Origin: Bacteroidales bacterium
Lineage (GTDB): Bacteria > Bacteroidota > Bacteroidia > Bacteroidales > UBA4181
NCBI GenBank assembly: GCA_028700615.1
Contig: JAQVSH010000167.1
Location: forward strand, 1-5,004
Length of the DNA: 5,004 bases
Direction: 5' to 3'
The notes under the pieces were generated by a model. That model searched no databases and was not told the DNA's origin. It worked only from the letters and a program-made list of their open reading frames with translations. A program made the position numbers and the translations under genes. This document shows, piece by piece, positions 1-5,004 of this stretch (position 1 is the stretch's first letter; each line of letters opens with the position of its first letter).

Positions 1-1925
1 ATAACCGGTAAGTTTTTGGTATCAAACCAACGGTATCCTACCAGAAGATCTTCGGAATATACGGCAATATCTTTGTTGGATGAGCCTTCTTCTATACCGG
101 CATTCTTTCTTTCTCCAACCAGCGATACAAAAATATCTTCTGAAATCTCACTGTCTGACTGAGGATAATTACCCATAGCGTATGCAGGGGAATCTTCAAG
201 CTTAATAGGAAGAGTGAACGGAAGCTTACCGGAAGGACTGATATTACCAAGAAGAACATCTGCCAAGGCATTTCCGCCTTCAGTACCATTAAACCAAGAG
301 TATACAAGAGAAGAAGATTTTTCATTCACAACATTTAAATCAACCGGAGCTCCGGCCACCAAAACGGTAACAATATTAGGATTTACTTCTGCAAGGGCTG
401 TAATCAAAGAATCCTGTTTTGAAGGCAGGGTGATGTCACGGCGATCACTTCCTTCAGTTTCCACTTCCCGGTTATTTCCACCGATGAAAAGAACGATATC
501 CGCATTTTTGGCTGCAACAAGCGCTTCCTGAAATAATTTGTTAGCAAGTGCTTTCTGTTCGGCTTGAATCTTAGCCATGTCCGGCATCTGGAAAGCGGGC
601 TGGCCCGGACGTCTGGGACCCTGCGGCATTCTGAACTGGGGTCTTCCCTGAGGAACATAACCCTGAGCATAAGTTATCTTGATACTGTCGCCAAGTTTTC
701 CCTGGATACCTTCCAGAGGAGTTACTTCATAAAGTGCCTTTACCCCTGCACCGACTCCGCCGCTGGCCATTTTCTTGGTTGCATTATCCCCGATGATGGC
801 AATTTTTTTGACTTTATTCAAATCAAGGGGCAGAAGGTTATTTTGGTTTTTCAGCAATACAATGGATTTAGAAGCTATTTCATAAGAAATCGCAGCCTGT
901 TCGGGCTGTCCCGTCATAACGGCATTGGCTTTTTCAGCAGGAACCGGTTCAATGGCAAAACGAACACGAAGAAGATTCTTTACCTTAGCATCAATCACAG
1001 AGACCGGAACAATACCGGCATTCACTGAATCCAGCAAAGCTTTGCCAAAGTAATTACTGTTGGGCATTTCCACATCCAGGCCATTCATAGCAGCGGCCAC
1101 TGTACTGTGCGTTCCACCCCAGTCCGAAATAATGATCCCGCGGAATCCCCATTCATCACGGAGAATTTTATTCTGTAACATATCGTTTTCAGAACACCAC
1201 AAACCGCCTACCTTATTATAAGCAGCCATTACACCATATGCATCAGCTTCCACTACAGCTGCTTCAAAAGGAGGCAGATAAATTTCACGCATGGCACGGG
1301 GGCTTACAATGACATTTACCTTACCCCTGTTATTTTCCTGATTATTCAATGCATAATGTTTCAGACAAACAGCCACACCCTGATCCTGGACACCTTGTGT
1401 ATAACCAACGGAAAGTCTGGAACTCAGGAAAGGATCTTCACTCAGATATTCATAAGTACGTCCACCGGTAGGAATGCGCTGAATATTAATCGCCGGACCC
1501 AGAAGCATATCCTTCCCGCGTAAACGGGCTTCCTTACCCATACCTGTTCCGTATTTATAGGCAATGTCCTGACTCCAGGTAGCTGCCAGGGCAGATCCCG
1601 TAGGAAAGAATGTAGAGGAATCATTGGACAGATGAATGGAGTTCCAGGAATGAGGTTCCATTTCTTCGCGAATTCCAAAAGGACCATCTGCATAGACCAG
1701 ATCAGCAATTCCTAACCGTTCAACACCGGCTGAAGTAAACATATGTTTACCGTGTAACATATCAATCTTTTCTTCCAAAGTCATCTGAGCAATGATTTCA
1801 TCAATCTTTGCGTCATTTTCAGTTAGTTTCGACTGATGTGCATCCCGGTTTACGGTCTGCCCGCAACCCGAGAGAAAAAATGCCCCTACGCAAAGGGCAA
1901 AAAACGCTTTTTGCAAATTTTTCAT
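1..1925 (-). CDS. GH3 family beta-glucosidase-like lipoprotein (C-terminus beyond window edge)
   Basis: Exo-acting glycoside hydrolase of family 3, probably releasing glucose (or another beta-linked sugar) from oligosaccharide ends by a retaining mechanism. ATG is at 1925 and 641 complete codons are visible with no stop before the left edge. Residues 1-21 are a lipoprotein signal peptide with lipobox LSGC (Cys21). Next come family landmarks: MTLEEKIDMLHG (48-59), sugar-binding ADGPFG with Asp80, GGRTYEYLSEDP (about 154-165), KHYALNNQE with Lys189-His190, and ISDWGG with predicted nucleophile Asp268. The second (alpha/beta) domain holds FIGGNNREVETEGSDR; the acid/base is probably a Glu within 487-491, by analogy with ETEG-containing GH3 enzymes. 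A Gln/Pro/Arg-rich insert lies at about 424-450. The visible end (VGYRWFDTKNLPV) is where the C-terminal Fn3-like domain normally begins. Residues after Cys21 (GQTVNRD) lack an acidic surface-export signal, so a periplasm-facing lipoprotein is inferred. Family assignment is firm; exact substrate cannot be read from the sequence. Confidence 0.9.
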   Translation of the reverse strand, partial: MKNLQKAFFALCVGAFFLSGCGQTVNRDAHQSKLTENDAKIDEIIAQMTLEEKIDMLHGKHMFTSAGVERLGIADLVYADGPFGIREEMEPHSWNSIHLSNDSSTFFPTGSALAATWSQDIAYKYGTGMGKEARLRGKDMLLGPAINIQRIPTGGRTYEYLSEDPFLSSRLSVGYTQGVQDQGVAVCLKHYALNNQENNRGKVNVIVSPRAMREIYLPPFEAAVVEADAYGVMAAYNKVGGLWCSENDMLQNKILRDEWGFRGIIISDWGGTHSTVAAAMNGLDVEMPNSNYFGKALLDSVNAGIVPVSVIDAKVKNLLRVRFAIEPVPAEKANAVMTGQPEQAAISYEIASKSIVLLKNQNNLLPLDLNKVKKIAIIGDNATKKMASGGVGAGVKALYEVTPLEGIQGKLGDSIKITYAQGYVPQGRPQFRMPQGPRRPGQPAFQMPDMAKIQAEQKALANKLFQEALVAAKNADIVLFIGGNNREVETEGSDRRDITLPSKQDSLITALAEVNPNIVTVLVAGAPVDLNVVNEKSSSLVYSWFNGTEGGNALADVLLGNISPSGKLPFTLPIKLEDSPAYAMGNYPQSDSEISEDIFVSLVGERKNAGIEEGSSNKDIAVYSEDLLVGYRWFDTKNLPV

Positions 1926-2050
1926 ATTAGCTTGTTGTTTAAGTGTTATAATCCGAATTAGAAACAGAAATGCGCGTGAATTTAAATAAAAAAATAATCA
2001 CCTTCTCATAAAAAAGCGAGGTTGAGAAATTTTTAACAAATAGGTTTCGT
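1926..2050 (-). other. Intergenic gap between the peptidase stop and the GH3 start
   Basis: This is a 125-base AT-rich gap between two minus-strand genes. A 6-bp inverted repeat (TTCTCA at 2003-2008, TGAGAA at 2023-2028) with a 14-base loop lies inside it. On the minus strand it is followed, several bases later, by a run of seven T (complement of 1988-1994), so it could be a weak terminator for the peptidase gene. No clear promoter box for the GH3 gene was found. The spacing leaves open whether the two genes share a transcript. Confidence 0.4.
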
Positions 2051-3964
2051 TTAGCGGACTTCAATCAATATGGGAGAAGGAAGAAAGCGCGAAGGGTCAA
2101 TATCTAATCCTGAACCTTTTGTCGCCGGAGTAAGCTCCATCTTATCTTTTAATTTAAAGGCATCAAAAGAATAGGCCTGACCGGCCAGACTCATGATTCT
2201 TTTCACCGCCAACTCGCGGCCGGGGGCATTCATGTATTGGATATTGTTGACCATCACACTATTTGATTCCGGCCGCCAAACTCCCTTTGTATAATAATAT
2301 CCTCCCTCAAAAGCCCCTACATAAGAATAGTCCGGCAGTCCGATAAAATGATGCCACAATATGGTCTGCAAATCACTGGTTACATCCACATTTTTGTAAT
2401 ATCCATATGAGTTTTGCCAAAGTTGTAAATCAGCAAGATCAGAAGCTGTAATAGCCTCTTCTTTCTTGGTATACTCATCAGCAAGTTTTGCAAAAGCGTG
2501 TCCTCCGGCCTCATGTTGTACTATTCCGCGAAAATCATACGGAGCCTTGGCTGTAGATTTTGGACAAATTGCTACCGCTTCTCCGCTGGAATACAAATAG
2601 GTTGTTCCTGCATATCGCGAACTATTTGTCACCAGAATGATTGTCGTTTCCCGGAGATCCGAAACAGGCGGATACAGGGCATATGTAAAACAAGTGGAAG
2701 CATCAGTGATCATCTTGGAACCCGAAGCCGAGTTATATTTCGCATTAAACTTAGTATCTTTTGTGGTGGTCAGATTGCTGATCCCGCTCTCATCAGATAT
2801 TGCAAACACAACATAAACATTGAAATAGGCAGCATAGGTTTTATAAGGTTCCATGTTAAAAAAATAAGCCATCGCTTCTTCCATATCATTCTGATATTCG
2901 CCACTTGTAATTTCAGAAGCAATGTATCCGTCTCCCATCAATACCAGATCGATCCCATTCCCTAAAGTGGCATCTCTGAGCTGAATATAGTTTCCATCGG
3001 TCAATACCGTAATCTGATCCCCGTATGCAGTACCGGCCCCGTTGGTAGCATAAGCCCTCACATAATAAGAAGTTCCCGCGCTAAGACCTGTAAGAGAGCT
3101 GGTGTAACTCCCTGTACCTGTCCCATTATTGGTTTTGCTGTTTGCAACCGTGGGATTTGGGAATGTACTCCAGCAAATACCACGGGCGGTGACGGCAGAT
3201 CCTCCGTCACTGGTAATCACCCCTCCGCTTTTTGCTGAATTAGGTAAAATATCGTTTCCTGCAACTGTCATAATAGAGGGCAAAGCAGCAGAGGAAGAAA
3301 AACTCACCTGATTACCATATGCAATTCCCACACTGTTTTCAGCCCAGGCTCTCACATAATAAGTAGTCGCGCCGGCAAGATCTGCAAGGGAGCTGGTAAA
3401 ACTTCCTGATCCGCTGCCATTGGTAGTTTTAGCATTTAAAACCGTCGGATTCTCCGTCGTGCTCCAACAGACCCCGCGGGCGGTAACTTCAGAACCTCCG
3501 TTGTCGGATATATTGCCTCCGCTGATTGCCGAATTTCCGGTAATACCTGAAACTGCCGCAGTGGTAAGGGTGGGCAGAACAGCCGGAACAGAAAAAGTCA
3601 CCTGATTTCCGTATGCAGTCCCCACACTGTTGGTAGCCCAGGCTCTCACATAATAGGTTGTACCCGGAAGAAGCCCGGAAAGCGAAGCGGTAAAACTGCC
3701 GGTGCCGCTGCCATTGGTGGTTTTAGCATTTAAAATCGTCGGATTCTCTGTCGTGCTCCAACATATTCCCCTGGAAGTCACGGCGGCTCCCCCATCGCTG
3801 GAAATCTCTCCGCCACTTATCGCCGAATCAGAAGAAATATCAGACACTTCCACAGTGATCAGAACAGGCAAAATTTTTGGGTCTTCTTTTTTGCAACCGA
3901 AAGTAAAAAGAGTGACAAAAAGAATTACAGAAGAAAAAATTAAAAAGCAAAATGTTCGGTTCAT
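2051..3964 (-). CDS. Lipoprotein with three Fn3-like repeats and an M64-type (IgA-peptidase family) metallopeptidase domain
   Basis: Predicted secreted, lipid-anchored zinc endopeptidase of 637 residues. I chose the ATG at 3964: it begins a compact signal peptide (MNRT, hydrophobic core, then FTFGC with Cys24), whereas the longer reading starts at a TTG at 3985 and adds seven residues that spoil the signal peptide. The -3/-2 lipobox residues (Thr, Phe) are not canonical, but CKKED after cleavage is typical of Bacteroidota lipoproteins and fits a surface-export signal. Residues about 34-124, 132-222 and 230-320 are three Fn3-like repeats with an exact 98-residue period, each with SAxSGG, GxCWST and YYVRA motifs. 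The catalytic domain runs from about 326 to 612: DLVLMGDGY near its start, then HEAGGHAFAKLADEY at 484-498, with His484, Glu485, His489 and Asp496 as likely zinc and catalytic residues. This motif matches the M64 pattern except for one extra residue between HE and the second His. Fold assignment is good; activity and substrate (IgA or otherwise) are unproven. Confidence 0.85.
   Translation of the reverse strand: MNRTFCFLIFSSVILFVTLFTFGCKKEDPKILPVLITVEVSDISSDSAISGGEISSDGGAAVTSRGICWSTTENPTILNAKTTNGSGTGSFTASLSGLLPGTTYYVRAWATNSVGTAYGNQVTFSVPAVLPTLTTAAVSGITGNSAISGGNISDNGGSEVTARGVCWSTTENPTVLNAKTTNGSGSGSFTSSLADLAGATTYYVRAWAENSVGIAYGNQVSFSSSAALPSIMTVAGNDILPNSAKSGGVITSDGGSAVTARGICWSTFPNPTVANSKTNNGTGTGSYTSSLTGLSAGTSYYVRAYATNGAGTAYGDQITVLTDGNYIQLRDATLGNGIDLVLMGDGYIASEITSGEYQNDMEEAMAYFFNMEPYKTYAAYFNVYVVFAISDESGISNLTTTKDTKFNAKYNSASGSKMITDASTCFTYALYPPVSDLRETTIILVTNSSRYAGTTYLYSSGEAVAICPKSTAKAPYDFRGIVQHEAGGHAFAKLADEYTKKEEAITASDLADLQLWQNSYGYYKNVDVTSDLQTILWHHFIGLPDYSYVGAFEGGYYYTKGVWRPESNSVMVNNIQYMNAPGRELAVKRIMSLAGQAYSFDAFKLKDKMELTPATKGSGLDIDPSRFLPSPILIEVR
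3005..3865 (-). repeat. Three tandem Fn3-like repeats of 294 bp inside the metallopeptidase gene
   Basis: Three units lie at about 3593-3865, 3299-3571 and 3005-3277 in coding order. Landmark residues recur at exactly 98-residue steps: the Cys of GxCWST at 68, 166 and 264, and YYVR at 104, 202 and 300 (numbered from the ATG at 3964). At DNA level the first two units are very close: the 59 bases at 3411-3469 and 3705-3763 differ at three positions, two of them synonymous. The third unit is more diverged. The units probably form beta-sandwich domains that hold the catalytic domain away from the membrane or bind a ligand; this role is inferred. Confidence 0.9.
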
Positions 3965-4164
3965 CCTGATCACAGTAATTTTCAAACACCAGGCAAAACG
4001 CCTAAAAAAACGGATGGCTTAAAGTTACGATTTCTTCTACAATAAACGTATCCCGGAATCAGGGACAAGCCGGTTCACCCGGTAGGCCTTTTAATCCGTT
4101 TTCGTACATTTACAAAAGTTTCATCCGCATATATTTCCGGCAGCATCATACAATATTTTTTACC
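3965..4164. promoter_or_regulatory. Divergent intergenic region between the peptidase gene and ogt
   Basis: These 200 bases separate two gene starts that point away from each other, so both promoters should lie here. On the plus strand TATATTTC at 4130-4137 is close to the Bacteroidota -7 element (TAnnTTTG). On the minus strand TACGTTTA at 4043-4050 is a weaker match, with a TTG upstream at 4066-4068 at a spacing (15) shorter than the usual 19-21. A small inverted repeat AGGC-AAAAC-GCCT at 3991-4003 falls in the peptidase leader. No operator-like repeat or riboswitch was recognised. Confidence 0.45.
4130..4137 (+). promoter_or_regulatory. Candidate Bacteroidota -7 promoter element for ogt
   Basis: TATATTTC matches seven of the eight positions of the TAnnTTTG consensus (counting the two free positions) and sits 27 bases before the ogt ATG, a plausible leader length. 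No good TTTG element is seen 19-21 bases upstream, so this is a weak call based on one box alone. Confidence 0.3.
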
Positions 4165-4638
4165 ATGACTTACGAATATTTTTACCAAACTTCCCTTGGT
4201 GAAATCAAAATTACCGAAAGAAACAACCATATCATCGGGACCGGATTTCGTAAAATATCAGAAGAGGCTATCAGGGAAGAAACTCCCCTGATCCGGGAAG
4301 TTTATACGCAACTCACCGAATATCTGGCAGGAGATAGATCTGTATTCGATATACCTCTCAAACCTGAAGGCACTCCATTTCAACTGAAAGTATGGAATAT
4401 ACTCGCCTCCATTCCCTATGGAACCACCACTTCCTACAGGCACGTGGCTGAAATAACCGGAAATGCCGGGGCTGCACGGGCCGTGGGGATGGCCGTCCAT
4501 CATAACCCTGCCCTGATTCTGATTCCCTGTCACCGTGTGATCGGAATCAAAGGAGATCTTACTGGTTTTGCAGCAGGGCTGGAAATCAAGAAAAAATTGC
4601 TGGATCTGGAAAAGGCCCATATCCTGCCGGAAAGATAA
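4165..4638 (+). CDS. ogt: Methylated-DNA--[protein]-cysteine S-methyltransferase (O6-methylguanine-DNA methyltransferase)
   Basis: Suicide DNA-repair protein that transfers the alkyl group from O6-alkylguanine (and O4-alkylthymine) to its own cysteine, in the cytoplasm. The 157 residues are a usual length for a single-domain Ogt. Residues 1-65 are the variable N-terminal domain with the common TSLGEIKI start. The C-terminal domain begins at TPFQLKVW (70-77) and carries IPYGTTTSY (83-91), where Tyr91 corresponds to the base-flipping tyrosine region, then AARAVGMA with arginine finger Arg105, the Asn114 hinge in HHNP, and the active site IPCHRV with acceptor Cys122. The LLDLEK tail (145-150) contains the conserved C-terminal Glu. 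All key residues are present, so the protein should be active. It stands alone: no Ada regulatory domain is fused to it, and it is divergent from the peptidase gene. The start ATG at 4165 follows an AT-rich stretch without a Shine-Dalgarno, as is usual in Bacteroidota. Confidence 0.96.
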   Translation: MTYEYFYQTSLGEIKITERNNHIIGTGFRKISEEAIREETPLIREVYTQLTEYLAGDRSVFDIPLKPEGTPFQLKVWNILASIPYGTTTSYRHVAEITGNAGAARAVGMAVHHNPALILIPCHRVIGIKGDLTGFAAGLEIKKKLLDLEKAHILPER

Positions 4639-4785
4639 AAAGACAAAATCCATTCCCGATTTTACGATTATATCATTACTTTTGGATGGGGGATTAAGTA
4701 ATACGAGGTCCGGAAATGCAAATTTCCGGCTTTGATTTTACTTAACAACATATTTTTCATGAAAACTTAACTAAAATCATTATCT
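4639..4785 (+). other. Intergenic region between ogt and the right-edge gene
   Basis: This 147-base gap holds the probable ogt terminator and an AT-rich leader for the secreted protein. TTTG at 4731-4734 and TATTTTTC at 4751-4758 resemble the two Bacteroidota promoter boxes, but they are only 16 bases apart and the first overlaps the terminator tail. The bases just before the ATG at 4786 are A/T-rich with no Shine-Dalgarno, as expected in this phylum. Confidence 0.4.
4710..4741 (+). terminator. Probable intrinsic terminator after ogt
   Basis: CCGGAAAT (4710-4717) and ATTTCCGG (4722-4729) form a perfect 8-bp stem closed by a GCAA loop, which is a GNRA-type tetraloop. A T-rich tail, CTTTGATTTTA, follows directly. 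It lies about 70 bases after the ogt stop and 45 bases before the next start, so it probably ends the ogt transcript and separates the two plus-strand genes. The T tract is interrupted, so termination may be partial. Confidence 0.6.
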
Positions 4786-5004
4786 ATGAAACGAACATTC
4801 TTTATTTCTATGCTGTTCATTCTGGGAACCTTAGGCTTCCAGAAACCGGCACAGGGACAAACGCCTTATCTGATCAATGAACCGGTCGATATCAGTCCGG
4901 ACTTTAGGGATTTTACCAATACCTATTTTTTTGCAGACAGTCTGGCAGCTTTTGACCCGACTACCGGATCAGGCAGAATCGGTTATAAAAGAGCAGTTTA
5001 CAAA
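4786..5004 (+). CDS. Secreted protein, N-terminal 73 residues only; possibly a GH31-type alpha-glycosidase
   Basis: An open frame begins with ATG at 4786 and stays open to the right edge. The first 24 or so residues form a signal peptide: MKR, a hydrophobic core (ISMLFILGTLGF), then PAQGQ, with a likely signal peptidase I cut after AQG at 22-24. There is no lipobox Cys, so a soluble periplasmic or exported protein is expected. The mature start contains VDISPDFRDF, TNTYFFADSLAAFDP and GRIGYKRAVYK. This resembles, from memory, the N-terminal region of Bacteroidota family 31 glycoside hydrolases (alpha-glucosidase or alpha-xylosidase), but no catalytic motif is in view. The signal peptide and reading frame are well supported. 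The enzyme family is a tentative recollection and needs the rest of the gene. Confidence 0.75.
   Translation, partial: MKRTFFISMLFILGTLGFQKPAQGQTPYLINEPVDISPDFRDFTNTYFFADSLAAFDPTTGSGRIGYKRAVYK

Noticed and set aside
92..1708. Several open frames of 77-154 codons on both strands at 92-1708
   Set aside because: All are in other frames of the continuous GH3 coding sequence, which has strong family motifs throughout. They show no recognisable protein features.
1897..1914. Inverted repeat GCAAAAA-ACGC-TTTTTGC in the GH3 signal-peptide codons
   Set aside because: It has a 7-bp A/T-rich stem in a region whose Lys/Phe codons naturally give A and T runs, so a chance origin is likely.
2498..2965. A 155-codon plus-strand open frame
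   Set aside because: It is antisense to the M64-like catalytic domain, has Cys- and Ile-rich composition typical of a shadow frame, and no recognisable motif.
3991..4011. Inverted repeat AGGC-AAAAC-GCCT next to a run of seven A
   Set aside because: As a terminator the orientation is wrong: on the plus strand the run is A, and on the minus strand the T run precedes the stem. The 4-bp stem is also too weak.
3129..4022. Three open plus-strand frames (about 3129-3311, 3420-3605, 3702-4022) with similar translations
   Set aside because: They lie antisense to the three Fn3-like repeats and look alike only because the repeats do. No start signals or domain features support them.
4258..4653. A 131-codon minus-strand open frame over ogt
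   Set aside because: It is the antisense shadow of ogt, whose own frame contains the complete PCHRV active site and arginine finger.
4759..4770. Tiny open frame ATG-AAA-ACT-TAA upstream of the right-edge gene
   Set aside because: Three codons in an AT-rich leader are easily explained by chance, and nothing suggests an attenuator.

Overview
The window looks like ordinary chromosome from a member of the Bacteroidota. Four things point that way: two lipoprotein signal peptides followed by Cys, no clear Shine-Dalgarno sequences before the starts, Fn3-like GxCWST repeats of a kind common in that phylum, and carbohydrate-active secreted enzymes. No mobile element, CRISPR array, rRNA or tRNA was seen.

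Layout. Positions 1-1925 (minus strand) hold most of a GH3 beta-glycosidase lipoprotein whose C-terminus lies beyond the left edge. After a 125-base gap, positions 2051-3964 (minus strand) encode a complete lipoprotein made of three tandem 98-residue Fn3-like repeats and a C-terminal M64-type (IgA-peptidase family) metallopeptidase domain. A 200-base divergent intergenic region follows. Positions 4165-4638 (plus strand) encode a complete O6-methylguanine-DNA methyltransferase (Ogt type), with a probable hairpin terminator at 4710-4741. Positions 4786-5004 (plus strand) hold the first 73 codons of a secreted protein that resembles, from memory only, the N-termini of Bacteroidota GH31-type alpha-glycosidases.

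How the genes fit together. The GH3 enzyme and the metallopeptidase share a strand and could be co-transcribed, but the gap is long enough for separate promoters. The residues after the lipid-anchored Cys suggest different destinations: the peptidase has CKKED, which fits the Bacteroidota surface-export signal, while the GH3 enzyme has CGQTVN, which does not. A reasonable inference is a surface protease with an adhesive stalk, a periplasmic exo-glycosidase, and perhaps a second secreted glycosidase to the right, with the repair gene ogt between them as an unrelated housekeeping gene. There is no SusC/SusD pair, regulator or transporter in view, so a polysaccharide utilisation locus is not established.

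I found no convincing new multi-gene system. The points most worth checking are the HExxxH (rather than HExxH) zinc-motif spacing in the M64-like domain, the recently duplicated repeats in its stalk, and a Gln/Pro/Arg-rich insert in the GH3 enzyme.
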